Assembly (NCBI RefSeq): GCF_001112925.1
Contig: NZ_CPYD01000002.1
Location: 372,001-436,000, forward strand
DNA length: 64,000 nt
Source of the DNA: Yersinia nurmii
GTDB taxonomy: Bacteria > Pseudomonadota > Gammaproteobacteria > Enterobacterales > Enterobacteriaceae
Direction: 5' to 3'
Both the position numbers and the translations under genes were made by a program. Numbering within the stretch: the stretch's first letter is position 1; each line of letters begins with the position of its first letter. Below, in pieces: positions 29,070 to 39,016 of the stretch. The notes under the pieces are model-generated. The model did not search any database. It was not told where the DNA came from and worked only from the letters and a program-made list of their open reading frames with translations.

Positions 29070-30388
29070 TGTACTTTCACCAAAACGTATGCGGTGGCAT
29101 CGATTTTACCGGCGGTTGGTGCGCTCCCCGGCAGTTTTTTCAGCGTAGCGGTAAACTGGGTGGTGTAATTGTTATAACCGGCGGCGCTGCTGCCGTTGGC
29201 ATTGGCACCTGCGAGAATGGGATACCACCCAGCGTTAGCGGCGGAGGTACAGTTACCACTGCATCCTCCCCAGCCGACAAAATTCATCGGCGTACCGCTG
29301 CTGTCTTCCAGCGTGATACCGACGCCAGTGGCAATGCGGCTATCGGTACCGTACAGATCGGAAAGCAAATAGCTCACGCCACCCGCCGTATTCACCAACC
29401 CTAATCCCTGCGCTTTCAAATACCCCGGTAAAGAGGTTTGGATGCCGATTGAGGTTTGGCCGCTATTGATACCGGAAAGGGTTCCAGTCTGGCATTCCAC
29501 ATCCACATTGATGCTGGCACTGCGGGTTTGGTCTTGCGCCAGCTCGCTAACGGTAATCGTGGGAAAAACCACATAAGGGGTGACATTGCGCACTGCACAG
29601 GTGTTTTTACGGCTCAGAGATGAGACCGGCGCGGTATTCATGCCAAAAGCCATATAACGACCGGAACCCCAAGTATCGAAGCGGGTTGAGGAGTCATAGC
29701 CAGTTTCCGGCACATCGGCTCCCGGCCCTTTGAATACTACATAGCCATTTGGCTGATTACAGGTGTAATTACCGGAATATGTATCTGCTGCTGGGCCGGG
29801 GCAGCCCCAGGTGGAGGTGCCGGGCGTGCGATCCACCGTCGCGACTTTTTTTAGCTCTGCGCGTATCTGGCTGAAATGTTTTCCTTTTATTTGAATTTTA
29901 TTACCGAGTGTATCGTATTTAGTCAGACGAACCTGCTGCCAGATTCGGGTGAATTCCATGCCGGAATCCACGTGAATCAGTTTCAGCGCGGTATAAGGGA
30001 AAAAGGTTTGGAAATAGTTATCCCCCATATTGGTATAGCCGCCGACGTTACTGTCGCCATTGGTTGCAAAAACCTCGTAAAGACTGTCTTTATCCGCCAG
30101 ATCGCACTCATACAGCACCGTTTCCGGATTGGCTAACGCTCGCGCCGGAACCAGACTGATAATGCTGGAAGCCAGAATAGAATCTACGGGCTGAATGTAA
30201 TTACTGGTCATATTGATATTGCCAAAGCGTAGGGGCGCGCCGTTGCTATCGCCGCCCAAGTTGTATCCTTTCCAGACGCATTTGGCATAGCTGGGCAAGC
30301 TCAGTGTGAGCGAGACGGAAAATAGCGCCAGCGGGAGAAAATAGCGTTTAAGCGGCAATTTTCGGCAATACGAGGTTGATGACATCAT
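29066..30388 (-). CDS. Fimbrial tip adhesin
   Basis: The start at 30388 (MMSSTSYCRKL) has AGGAAG upstream; the open frame continues to 30433 inside the usher gene without support. 440 residues: a signal peptide ending near LPSYA, a Cys-containing N-terminal receptor-binding part (about 36-280, with YECDLADKD, TWGCPGP and NYTCNQPNGY), and a C-terminal pilin domain beginning near CAVRNVTPYVVFPTITVSEL. This is the FimH-like two-domain layout. The C-terminus (DATAYVLVKVQ) is a typical subunit last strand. The receptor is unknown. Confidence 0.85.
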   Translation of the reverse strand: MMSSTSYCRKLPLKRYFLPLALFSVSLTLSLPSYAKCVWKGYNLGGDSNGAPLRFGNINMTSNYIQPVDSILASSIISLVPARALANPETVLYECDLADKDSLYEVFATNGDSNVGGYTNMGDNYFQTFFPYTALKLIHVDSGMEFTRIWQQVRLTKYDTLGNKIQIKGKHFSQIRAELKKVATVDRTPGTSTWGCPGPAADTYSGNYTCNQPNGYVVFKGPGADVPETGYDSSTRFDTWGSGRYMAFGMNTAPVSSLSRKNTCAVRNVTPYVVFPTITVSELAQDQTRSASINVDVECQTGTLSGINSGQTSIGIQTSLPGYLKAQGLGLVNTAGGVSYLLSDLYGTDSRIATGVGITLEDSSGTPMNFVGWGGCSGNCTSAANAGWYPILAGANANGSSAAGYNNYTTQFTATLKKLPGSAPTAGKIDATAYVLVKVQ

Positions 30389-30401
30389 ATAACTTCCTGA
30401 G

Positions 30402-32978
30402 TTAGTGCATATCGTTGGCACAAAGTGCGTCAAAAGCGATCAGCGGCTGTTTATCATCAACGCCGTCCAAATCGTAAGGCAGAATGCAGCGTTGGTGGTC
30501 GCCATCGCCCCATTTAATCGTGAGTTTTCCCTGTCGTTCATCGGCCCGCAGATAAGCCTGGCTGGCCTGTCCTACCATACCCAACACGATATTTTCTCGG
30601 TTATAGACGTTGGCTCCCATCGGAACGATGCTGTTATCCGGACGCTTGATGGTAATGAGTAACGGATAACCGTTTAGGGTACGGAAAGTGACTTTAACCG
30701 CGGAACCGGCATAAGGTGCAATGCGGCGTTCGCCGTCCTGTAACTCGGTATTGAAATCCATTCCCTGCGGATCCAGGGAAATGGTGTTGTAGCGATAAGG
30801 GGTTAAAGTAGGCACCAAGGCGTAGCCGAAACGATCGATACTGGCACCTTGCCCGTACATCACTTTGGCGCCTTCGGCGCCTTTGGCTTCCACTAACGCA
30901 AAGGTTTCGCTGAGATAGGGGCCTAAGGTGACGCCACCGCCGTGAACGGCGACAGCCCCGCGCGCGCTACCAGAAGCCTGCCAGTAACCGGTGCTGAGAG
31001 AGGCGCTGCCGCTCAGACTGGTGACCGGCAGCCGTTTTTGCAGGCTGCCGCTCCAAGTGTTTTCTTTATTGCTTTGGCTGCGCGAGAAATCCAGGCTGTA
31101 ACTGGCAGACTGATCTTCACCGGTGACGCCGGAAAGAGAGGTTTGATAGTTGGTACCGCTGCTATTGCTGTGAATAGCGCCGATGGAAACATAAGGTGCG
31201 CGCGGGCTGCTTCCCAGAGGGAATGACAGAGACAGCTGTGCCAGCGTTTCTTTTCCGGCGGGTGTTTGTAAGCCGCTTTCGATCGGCATACCGGTTACCG
31301 GATCTTCAAAATTGCTGCTGCTGGACGAGCCGCCGGTCGTCTGGCGTGAAACGGAGAGATTCACATTGACCTGATTCCACAGCAGCGTGGCATAACCTAG
31401 CTGCAATTGGTTATCCCGACTGCGGCCATCGCGGTAATCCTGTGACGAGGCGGTGAAATACAGTGAACCGTAGTCCTGCAAACTCTGATTCATCGACATT
31501 TCAACCCGCGACCGCTGTTGGTAGCTACCGGACTGCCAGGTTTCACCGTGACTGACTGCCCGAACACCAATGACATCTCCTAAATCACGATAGCCTTCGG
31601 TGGAATAACGATAACCTGCCAGAGAGAACGTGGTGCCCGTCGGCTGAAAAGTGCGGCTAAAGGAGGCGCGCATCATCCAGCCGTCCTGATGTTCATCATT
31701 AGGCAACTGCGCGCTGGAGTAAGTGGTGTCGAAGCCCAGAGCACCAATATAGTGAGTGAACACGCCACCGAGCATAACGCCTTGATAACCAGAGGCTAAA
31801 CGCAGGCCTCCGTTGGCGGTTAGGGCGTTATTGATACCGTACTGATAGGTTAGCTCGCTAAATGTTTCGCCGTTCCCAACATCGCGTATCTGGCCGCTGG
31901 AAAAGCTGTAGCGGGAATAACCGGGGCGCAGGGATTCTGGTACCGAAGAAAAAGGTACACGAAAACTGCTGGTGGAGCCGTCGGCTTCGGTGATGATGAT
32001 CGTTAAATCGCCACCAAAGTTGGTAGCTGAAAGATCGGTTATTTCGAATTGTCCCGCAGACACGGCAGTTTGATAAATAGGACGATCATTCTGATAAACC
32101 GTTACGTTGGCATTGGTTTTAGCGATGCCTCGCACTACCGGCGCATAGCCGCGAAGGGAATCGGGCAGCATTCGGTCGTCGGTTGCCATGGTCATGCCTC
32201 TAAAACCCAGACTGGAAAAAAACTGGCCGGACGTAAATCCCTCACCCAACGTAATTTCGCTGCGCAGGCTTGGCAATGCGCGTTGAGCGTAAACCCGCGT
32301 AGTCGTCCAGTTTCCACCGCGGTTATTGTCATAGCGAAAGGAACCCTGTTGGCGTAAACGCCACAGGCCGGCGTTTACGCCGTTAGTTAGCCCAAGGTAA
32401 GTGGAATCGGTATTCTGCGTGACGCCGTTGCGGTTGTAAGCTACGTGATATTGGTTCAGATTATAATTACTGAAGCCTATGCTATCGCCGATGCTGAGGT
32501 TTTTCGGATCGACATAGCCCCGAGGCACCTGCTTCACAAAACTTTGTGGTACGCCTAGATCGAAGCGTAATAAAGAATAATCAAAATGCTGAGTGTTGCC
32601 CGGCAGTAACATTGCTAGAGGCTGACAATCCGCCTGTTTATTGGCATCTGCCAGCGCTTTATCTGCTATTCCCGCCTGAGCCAATTGATCGAGAGAAAAA
32701 CAGGCCTGAACCCCGGTCGTTTGCTGCGTGAATTTCAGATCTATTCTGTCGATAAAATGATTATTCATATAGAGGTCGACTTGATAGATGCCGATCTCAA
32801 GATTATTTGCTTTATTAAATCTGGCGAGTGAACCTTCGCCTAATGGGGAGCCACGTAATAAGGCTTCTTCAAAAACGTATTCATCTCTATTGCCATCATT
32901 AGGCACTGAGGCAAAGGCGGAGTGCATTATCAGCAACCCCGGCCCCAGCGTATAAGACAACCAAGAGATTAATTTCAC
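30402..32978 (-). CDS. Outer-membrane fimbrial usher
   Basis: 858 residues: a signal peptide ending near SAFA, an N-terminal chaperone-binding domain (EYVFEEALLRGSPLGEGSLARF), a 24-strand barrel with a plug (GYAPVVRGIAKTNANVTVYQ), and two C-terminal domains (LDPQGMDFNTELQDGERRIAPYAGSA; PMGANVYNRENIVLGMVGQA). Length and motifs match intact FimD/PapC-type ushers, unlike the decayed usher tail at 5182-5602. It assembles and exports the pilin and adhesin of this operon. Confidence 0.95.
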   Translation of the reverse strand: MKLISWLSYTLGPGLLIMHSAFASVPNDGNRDEYVFEEALLRGSPLGEGSLARFNKANNLEIGIYQVDLYMNNHFIDRIDLKFTQQTTGVQACFSLDQLAQAGIADKALADANKQADCQPLAMLLPGNTQHFDYSLLRFDLGVPQSFVKQVPRGYVDPKNLSIGDSIGFSNYNLNQYHVAYNRNGVTQNTDSTYLGLTNGVNAGLWRLRQQGSFRYDNNRGGNWTTTRVYAQRALPSLRSEITLGEGFTSGQFFSSLGFRGMTMATDDRMLPDSLRGYAPVVRGIAKTNANVTVYQNDRPIYQTAVSAGQFEITDLSATNFGGDLTIIITEADGSTSSFRVPFSSVPESLRPGYSRYSFSSGQIRDVGNGETFSELTYQYGINNALTANGGLRLASGYQGVMLGGVFTHYIGALGFDTTYSSAQLPNDEHQDGWMMRASFSRTFQPTGTTFSLAGYRYSTEGYRDLGDVIGVRAVSHGETWQSGSYQQRSRVEMSMNQSLQDYGSLYFTASSQDYRDGRSRDNQLQLGYATLLWNQVNVNLSVSRQTTGGSSSSSNFEDPVTGMPIESGLQTPAGKETLAQLSLSFPLGSSPRAPYVSIGAIHSNSSGTNYQTSLSGVTGEDQSASYSLDFSRSQSNKENTWSGSLQKRLPVTSLSGSASLSTGYWQASGSARGAVAVHGGGVTLGPYLSETFALVEAKGAEGAKVMYGQGASIDRFGYALVPTLTPYRYNTISLDPQGMDFNTELQDGERRIAPYAGSAVKVTFRTLNGYPLLITIKRPDNSIVPMGANVYNRENIVLGMVGQASQAYLRADERQGKLTIKWGDGDHQRCILPYDLDGVDDKQPLIAFDALCANDMH

Positions 32979-33017
32979 TTTCTATACCCACTGACTTCTT
33001 GATTAAACATAAACCAG

Positions 33018-33752
33018 TTACAAGCGATAAATGGTTGAGATATTCGCTCCGTAGTCGTTCACTAACGTAAGGGTAAGTTGCTGACCTTTAATCGCTTTTA
33101 TTCCCTCTGGAATCGTCAGAGTGGACGAGGATTTTGGGGATACCATCTCACTGCTGGCGAAAGAAACGATTTTATTATTCACCGTCATCTGCGCGTCTCG
33201 TAAGCTAATGAAATATCCGGTTGGGTTATTTATGGTTATTTTCTGTCCGGTATTGTCACTGAGGCTAACCTGGATTTTTTCATGCAGGTTATCGGTATTT
33301 TCATTAAGCGCCGTTGGTCGATAAAATACCTTCAGGCGATTTTTTACAATCAGCACTAATTTATTATTGACTTGGTTATCCGCTTTCATGGCGGGAATCT
33401 GTAGAAAGTTAAGATAGAAAACGGATTCGCGATCTTTGGGGAGATTACGTTCGATATAAGCTAGACGAACGACCTGACCGCTTTGTGGCTCCATGCGAAA
33501 TATTTGCGGAGTCAGCAAAAAAGGAACGTCGTCTTTCGTTGGTGATGACTGGTTATTGCCGTCATCCATCCAGATTTGCACCAAATTCGGATTATCATCT
33601 TTGTTGCTGAGCTGTAATATTTTTTCCCGTGTGCCTTCCGGATAAACCACCCGCGTACCTGTCATTACAACGCTTGCCTGCGTTGTAAAAGAAACAATGC
33701 TGGCCAAGGCCAGCAAGATGCAGGCAATGATGTTTTTAGTGCATATCGTCAT
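33018..33752 (-). CDS. Periplasmic fimbrial chaperone (first of the operon)
   Basis: A 244-residue PapD-like chaperone with a signal peptide ending near TQASV. Conserved features include GTRVVYPEGTREK near the N-terminus and DRESVFYLNFLQIP. It lies between the pilin gene and the usher gene, the usual place for the chaperone that serves the major subunit. It is only distantly like the second chaperone at the operon end, and AT-richer. Confidence 0.92.
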   Translation of the reverse strand: MTICTKNIIACILLALASIVSFTTQASVVMTGTRVVYPEGTREKILQLSNKDDNPNLVQIWMDDGNNQSSPTKDDVPFLLTPQIFRMEPQSGQVVRLAYIERNLPKDRESVFYLNFLQIPAMKADNQVNNKLVLIVKNRLKVFYRPTALNENTDNLHEKIQVSLSDNTGQKITINNPTGYFISLRDAQMTVNNKIVSFASSEMVSPKSSSTLTIPEGIKAIKGQQLTLTLVNDYGANISTIYRL

Positions 33753-33820
33753 TGGTATCTCATATTCTTGGCATGTTTAATTAATTAGCCTGAACTGGTA
33801 GGCCAGCATCACTGGGATTA

Positions 33821-34351
33821 TCAGGGGTAAGTAATGGCGTATTGTGCCGAAGCCATAACGCTACCGGCGACGGCATTTCCGCTTTCTGAAATATATTGTA
33901 CGGAGAGGTCTTGAGAGGCCGAGGTTGAGCCTGTTGCTAGCGTAATTCCCGGAACCTCAACGGGACCGGAGGTTAAAATGACTGGGCGATCGGATGGGTC
34001 CAATAGTTGGATTGCTACAAACTGAGCGGTACCGGTGTTACCCAAATTGCCGGCTGGCGTGACGTTCATTCCCTGGAATACCGAACTGATTTTGGTTTCT
34101 TTACTGGCGACATTGCAGCCAGTCAGATTGATGGTGAAATTGGTTTTACCGGCGACGCTATTGGGGCCGGAAAGACTGGCGGAAGCGACGGTGGGCAGTA
34201 ATACAATCGGCGTATTTGCCGAGCCATTTATATCGACCTGACAGGTTTGTTCTGCCACCTCACCCTGAAACTTAATGGTGTTATTGGACGTGGCAGCCAA
34301 TGTAACACCGGGCAGGGTGAATAGCAGGGCCATCAGTAACGTTTTATTCAT
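33821..34351 (-). CDS. Major fimbrial subunit (type 1-like pilin)
   Basis: 176 residues: a signal peptide ending near VTLAA, then TIKFQGEVAEQTCQVDING, with the paired Cys (in TCQVD and TGCNVAS) of type 1 pilins and the terminal strand ASAQYAITYP with penultimate Tyr. It would polymerise as the shaft. It is the first gene of the five-gene operon pilin-chaperone-usher-adhesin-chaperone, all minus strand. An inverted-repeat cluster 165-195 bases upstream of its start is a likely activator site. Confidence 0.92.
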   Translation of the reverse strand: MNKTLLMALLFTLPGVTLAATSNNTIKFQGEVAEQTCQVDINGSANTPIVLLPTVASASLSGPNSVAGKTNFTINLTGCNVASKETKISSVFQGMNVTPAGNLGNTGTAQFVAIQLLDPSDRPVILTSGPVEVPGITLATGSTSASQDLSVQYISESGNAVAGSVMASAQYAITYP

Positions 34352-34509
34352 TCTGATCTCACTTACTTTATATGATTTAAGGACACAGACTTGTTCGGGG
34401 GGGATGGCAAGATCTGCGAGACACGGACGATGGCGATGTCAAAGACCGTGGTTAATCAGCGCGTAGTGTAGGTGGGATGACCTGCAAGCAGAATGAGAGG
34501 CGTCTTTGA

Positions 34510-34547
34510 TTTCTATAGGAAACGTCCTACAAACTTTGTAGGACAAA
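34510..34547 (-). promoter_or_regulatory. Inverted-repeat cluster, probable binding site of the adjacent response regulator
   Basis: GTCCTACAAA (34524-34533) and its exact reverse complement (34535-34544) are separated by one base. Just to the left, TTTCTATAGGAAA adds another TAGGA/TCCTA pair, giving half-sites at 34516, 34525 and 34539. BvgA of Bordetella recognises TTTCCTA/TAGGAAA heptads and E. coli EvgA a related dyad (from memory). The cluster lies between the BvgAS-like genes and the pilin gene, 165 bases or more before the pilin ATG. The rest of 34352-34728 shows nothing. Confidence 0.6.
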
Positions 34548-34728
34548 GGCTACTAGAGCTAAATAGTCTATTTTTTAGCGGGTTAGGTATTAATAAAAAG
34601 GCGATTGGCGCTAGGCTTCATTTTGTTATAGAGAAGCGTCATAGAGAGTCGGCAGAATTAAACGGGGAAAGCGCCCTCTTTCGGTGGCGGCGTTGTTATC
34701 AGTCGCGGGAACTGGCCATTTGCCCGTA

Positions 34729-37700
34729 TTACCGGGCAATGGCTTCATCAATTTGCTCATTGGCTTGTATCAATAACGCCTGCCATATTGGCCAGTGTTC
34801 GGTTATTGCGTGATGATTCCGACAGGATAACAAATCCTCAAACCGAATACAGCTTGCGACCAAATCCTCTGCTGAGACAAATTGAACGCCGCCTTTTATG
34901 CGATGTATCAGGCTGGCAATTTCCTTGTAATCTTTTTCCCGTTCGAGGGGGTTGTCGCTTAGCTGAGTCATAATGTGCTGGAGGCGCGCCAAATCCAGCT
35001 GATTACTGCTCAATAACGAGGCCAATAGCTCTTTTTCCACGCCAGCGTTGCCACCGGAAAGCAGGCGGAGTTTATTGTGCGTCGCGGGCGTATCTTTATC
35101 CGCCTGCATCAACTCAGTCGGGGCTTGGGCGGTGACAAAACCTTGCTGTGCCAAAATCATACGCAGGGAATCCAGCGTGACGGGCTTAATGAGACAGGTA
35201 TTCATTCCGGCTTTTTGACACTGCAACACGCTCTCTTCACGAGCATCTGCGGTACAGCCAATCACAATAATATGACGTAACCGCTCATCGTTACGAATGC
35301 GATAAGTCAGCTCAAAACCATTCATTACTGGCATATTGTAATCGGTAATGACCAGGTCAAACGTTTGTTCCTGCAGCAGCGCCCATGCTTTCGCACCATT
35401 ATTGGCGGTGACTACTTGCTTCAGACCGATGAACGCCAGTTGCTGGCGTAATACTTTACGATTTACCTCCATGTCGTCCACCACCAAAATATTCAAGTGG
35501 CTGACCTGTTGTTGCATAGCGGGAAGTCTCGGCGGATTATCGGTTGCCGCCGGTGTCAGTTCAGCCAGCGGCAGAGGCAGCGTGATAAACAGGCTGGTTC
35601 CTTTGTTCAACTCACTTTCCATAGAAATATCGCCACCCATCTTCATCACCAGTTGACGACAAATCCACAGGCCTAAACCGGAGCCGCCAAAACGAGGCGA
35701 TCCTCCCTCATTGGCCTGACTGAATGGCTGGAACAGTGAAGCCTGCGCCGTATCGGAAATACCGATTCCAGTATCCGTAATATCTATGCTCATTATTCCA
35801 TGGTGAGGGGAGGTGGTTTCCCAGGTCACATCAATAGAAACGCCGCCTTGCTCGGTAAATTTGAGGGCGTTGCCCAGCAAATTGCCGACAACCTGTTTTA
35901 CCCGCAGCATATCTACCAATAATAATGGGGGCATTTGATCGTCAATCCAGCTGGAGAAGCGTAACTGGCGCTCATTGGCGATAGGCTGATAAATTTGTAA
36001 CAACCGTTCGAATTCAGTGCGAAAATCGGTCGCAACCGGATGTACGCTAAGTTGTCCTGCTTCGATTTTTGCCGAGTCGATAATGTCATCTAACAGGCGA
36101 AGCAGCGATTGAGCAGAATTAGACACGGTTTTTAACGTTTCTTTTTGTACCGGCTGCTGACCACGAATTTCCAGTTCCAGTAGTCCTAAAATGGCGTACA
36201 TCGGCGTGCGTAGCTCATGGCTAATGGTTGCCAGAAAGGTACTTTTGGCTCGGTTGGCGCTCTCAGCCTCTAGTCTGGCGGCTTCCAACTGGCGTTCGAA
36301 GTTTTTACGCTGGCTAATATCCAGCCAGCCGCCTAATAGCCCTTTCTCGGCGCTATTTAATGGGATAATCCACAGGAATATATCCCGCCGCTCGCCGCCA
36401 ATTTCGATTGAAATATCCAGCATTTGCGGCTGCATATCCTGCAATACCTGTTGGCATAAAGCATCAATTTGTCGATCCAGCGGGGTAATTAACGGCCAGT
36501 CGGCATTGTCGCCATTTTGATTCAGCAGATTTTTAAGCTCATCTTCACGATCGGCGGCAAAATAACGGTTGTAGGTCGCCAACTGCCCATCGGCGGTGCG
36601 GATAAACACGGCGAACGGCAGGGCATTAATGATCGACTCCTGCTGTAATAATCGCGTATGTAGCTGGCTAGCTTGACGACGTTTATTAAAGACCAAGTAC
36701 CCAAGGTATAAACCGCATAATAACAGCACCGCAGAGCTAATTTTAAGTAACAGCATCAGCCATTGGCTTTCTATAGAATGATCTGCGGCATACACAGGTT
36801 TGGGTTTATAAACGCTCCATTCGCTAATAATGCTATCCAGATCCTCCGGTGCAATGGAATCCAACACTTTATCGATAATCGCTTTTAACTCTGGCAAATC
36901 CGGCTGGATAGCAAAAGCCATACCCAGCGGTTCTTCACTCGCAACTGCAACGATTTTAATATTGGGTTTAAAATCCTGCGAAGCAATAAAGTTGGCGGTC
37001 ATCATATTTTTCAAAATAGCGTCAACTTTGCCTTGCTGTAACCAGCGCACCAGCGTCATGGTATCCGGCGCTTCGATAAAATTAATTTTCTGATTTAAGA
37101 ATGGGTTAGAAATAATGTTGCTAGAGACGCTGCCAGCCTGTAACCCCACGCGTTTACCGGCCAGATCGGCGACATTATTAATGTCCGTTCGGTCTTCACG
37201 CACTAATATTCCCCATAATGACTGGGAAAAGGGCGTGCTAAATAGCGCATCGCCATAAAGGCCATCGCGAACTGCCACGCCGGGCAGTATATCTATTTTC
37301 CCAGAGCGGAAATCTTGCAGCCCTTCACCGGTATTAGTGATAAAAATCGGTTCGAATGTAAGACCGGTACGGCGGGCGATCAAATTAATGAGATCGACAG
37401 AGAGTCCTGCCATTTTTCCAGTACGATGATCGCGGAATATAATGGGAGCCAGATCGAGCGGAGCCAGATAAGTCACAATCGGATGGCTATGAATCCAGTC
37501 TATTTCCTGCTCGGTGAGCAGCATTTTGGCGTCGATATTGTAGTGATGTCGACTGCCAAACCAGCGCTGTTGAATATCGCCGGTTGCTCGGCTGGGCAGC
37601 AACTCCAGCACTAAATTGAGATCGTCTATCAGCTTTTGATTACTGGCTTTTGCCAGAAAGGAATAAGGCGCCGGATGATAGGGCGCGAAGTTGCGGATTT

Positions 37701-38412
37701 GTAATGTCAGCAGCTGTAACTGATCGATTAGGTAGTTGGCTGAGGTTGCGTTAGCGACAAAAACATCGGCGTTACCATAGGCCACCGCCAACAATCCTTG
37801 TAGTTGGTTGGGATAGGCGATGATGTTATCGTCATGATAATTAAATAAAAATTCTGGTGATAGCGGTTCATTATTCACAATCGCTACGGTTTCAGGATGG
37901 CGGCGTTGGGTTGGGTCCCAATCTTTGCTGCGTACTTCGACGTGACGGTTAGTGAAGAAAGCGTGGGAGGCAATTAGCCCCGGCTGCGCCAGCATCGGTG
38001 TTCCCGCCATTAAGTCAATCTGACCGCTTTCTAACGCATTGAGCACTAAACCGTAATCGCAATATCCGATCATCTGGAATGATAACTGACTGGAATCACT
38101 GATTACTTTTAGATAGTCGGCTACGATACCTTCGATTGAATTATCATCGCGATTCACCACGAAAGGGGTATTGGCATCGATCACCACGCCCACTCTCAGG
38201 GTGCGACGGCTGGATTGACGAGTATCGATTTCTGGCGTGAGCAGTAAGTCATCGCTGTAATTCTTGGCGATGCTATGTAATGTTAGCGGTTGGCCGGTAT
38301 CACACCCCAGCCGGCTATTTATCGGTGCGGCCAGCGCAGGCGCGACAAGTATAAATAGCAGGCAAAACAGCCAGGCAGATGGCAGGCTACACCAAGTTGT
38401 GGGTATGCGCAT
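34729..38412 (-). CDS. BvgS/EvgS-like hybrid sensor kinase
   Basis: 1227 residues from the ATG at 38412 (an ATG 15 bases earlier is also possible); BvgS and EvgS are about 1200-1240. Order: signal segment, two periplasmic Venus-flytrap domains (about 50-290 and 305-535), one membrane helix (about 550-575), PAS (about 590-710), HisKA with SHELRTPMYAILG, HATPase with NLLGNALKFTEQG and GGSGLGLWI, receiver with VITDYNMPVMNGFELT, and a C-terminal Hpt with LIHRIKGG. It should run a four-step phosphorelay to the regulator encoded just upstream, which its start overlaps. It lies directly ahead of the fimbrial operon, its likely target. Confidence 0.92.
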   Translation of the reverse strand: MRIPTTWCSLPSAWLFCLLFILVAPALAAPINSRLGCDTGQPLTLHSIAKNYSDDLLLTPEIDTRQSSRRTLRVGVVIDANTPFVVNRDDNSIEGIVADYLKVISDSSQLSFQMIGYCDYGLVLNALESGQIDLMAGTPMLAQPGLIASHAFFTNRHVEVRSKDWDPTQRRHPETVAIVNNEPLSPEFLFNYHDDNIIAYPNQLQGLLAVAYGNADVFVANATSANYLIDQLQLLTLQIRNFAPYHPAPYSFLAKASNQKLIDDLNLVLELLPSRATGDIQQRWFGSRHHYNIDAKMLLTEQEIDWIHSHPIVTYLAPLDLAPIIFRDHRTGKMAGLSVDLINLIARRTGLTFEPIFITNTGEGLQDFRSGKIDILPGVAVRDGLYGDALFSTPFSQSLWGILVREDRTDINNVADLAGKRVGLQAGSVSSNIISNPFLNQKINFIEAPDTMTLVRWLQQGKVDAILKNMMTANFIASQDFKPNIKIVAVASEEPLGMAFAIQPDLPELKAIIDKVLDSIAPEDLDSIISEWSVYKPKPVYAADHSIESQWLMLLLKISSAVLLLCGLYLGYLVFNKRRQASQLHTRLLQQESIINALPFAVFIRTADGQLATYNRYFAADREDELKNLLNQNGDNADWPLITPLDRQIDALCQQVLQDMQPQMLDISIEIGGERRDIFLWIIPLNSAEKGLLGGWLDISQRKNFERQLEAARLEAESANRAKSTFLATISHELRTPMYAILGLLELEIRGQQPVQKETLKTVSNSAQSLLRLLDDIIDSAKIEAGQLSVHPVATDFRTEFERLLQIYQPIANERQLRFSSWIDDQMPPLLLVDMLRVKQVVGNLLGNALKFTEQGGVSIDVTWETTSPHHGIMSIDITDTGIGISDTAQASLFQPFSQANEGGSPRFGGSGLGLWICRQLVMKMGGDISMESELNKGTSLFITLPLPLAELTPAATDNPPRLPAMQQQVSHLNILVVDDMEVNRKVLRQQLAFIGLKQVVTANNGAKAWALLQEQTFDLVITDYNMPVMNGFELTYRIRNDERLRHIIVIGCTADAREESVLQCQKAGMNTCLIKPVTLDSLRMILAQQGFVTAQAPTELMQADKDTPATHNKLRLLSGGNAGVEKELLASLLSSNQLDLARLQHIMTQLSDNPLEREKDYKEIASLIHRIKGGVQFVSAEDLVASCIRFEDLLSCRNHHAITEHWPIWQALLIQANEQIDEAIAR

Positions 38413-39016
38413 AGTCAGCCAGCTCAATCACCGAGGATAGCCCCAGCTTGGTTAAAATGCGGGTTTTGTAGGTGCTGACCGTTTTATTACTAATAAACAT
38501 CTCATCGGCGATCTGTTTATTGGACAATCCATTGACCAGATAACGTAAAACGTTAATTTCCCGTTCAGACAACATGCGCGCGCGGTTGACCGAATCATGG
38601 CTGGAAGGTTGCCCTGCGAGCTGGCTTAAGGCCTCGGATGGGAAGAACGAATAGCCCCGTAAGACGTTTTGAGCGGCGAAGAGTATTTCGCTAATATCTT
38701 TGTTTTTGCTGATAAAACCGTTAGCGCCAGCTTGCAGTGCGCGCACTGCAAAAACCTGTTCGTTTTTGGCGGACAGGAACAAAGACTTGCCGCTGAATCC
38801 ACGTTGTTGCAGTTTTTTCAACAAAGAGAAACCGTCGAAGTTAGGTAATTCGATATCAATAATCACTAAATCAACAGGTTGGGTATTTAATATTGCCAGC
38901 GCTTCATTACCGTCGGCGGATTCGTAAATCGCTGAGAATTCATTGTCCTGCGATAATAAGGCGCGGATAGCGACGCGAATTGCGGGATGATCATCGATTA
39001 TCATTACAGACTTCAT
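38387..39016 (-). CDS. BvgA/EvgA-like response regulator (LuxR-type HTH)
   Basis: 209 residues: a receiver domain (IDDHPAIRVAIRALL at the N-terminus, phosphoacceptor Asp in LVIIDIELPNFDGFSLL near residue 53, conserved Lys in GFISKNKDIS) and a C-terminal LuxR helix-turn-helix (LSEREINVLRYLVNGLSNKQ, then SNKTVSTYKTRILTKLGL). It is the expected partner of the hybrid kinase, whose gene overlaps its 3' end. About 460 AT-rich bases separate it from the second tRNA-Asn. Candidate target sites lie upstream of the pilin gene. Confidence 0.93.
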   Translation of the reverse strand: MKSVMIIDDHPAIRVAIRALLSQDNEFSAIYESADGNEALAILNTQPVDLVIIDIELPNFDGFSLLKKLQQRGFSGKSLFLSAKNEQVFAVRALQAGANGFISKNKDISEILFAAQNVLRGYSFFPSEALSQLAGQPSSHDSVNRARMLSEREINVLRYLVNGLSNKQIADEMFISNKTVSTYKTRILTKLGLSSVIELADYAHTHNLV

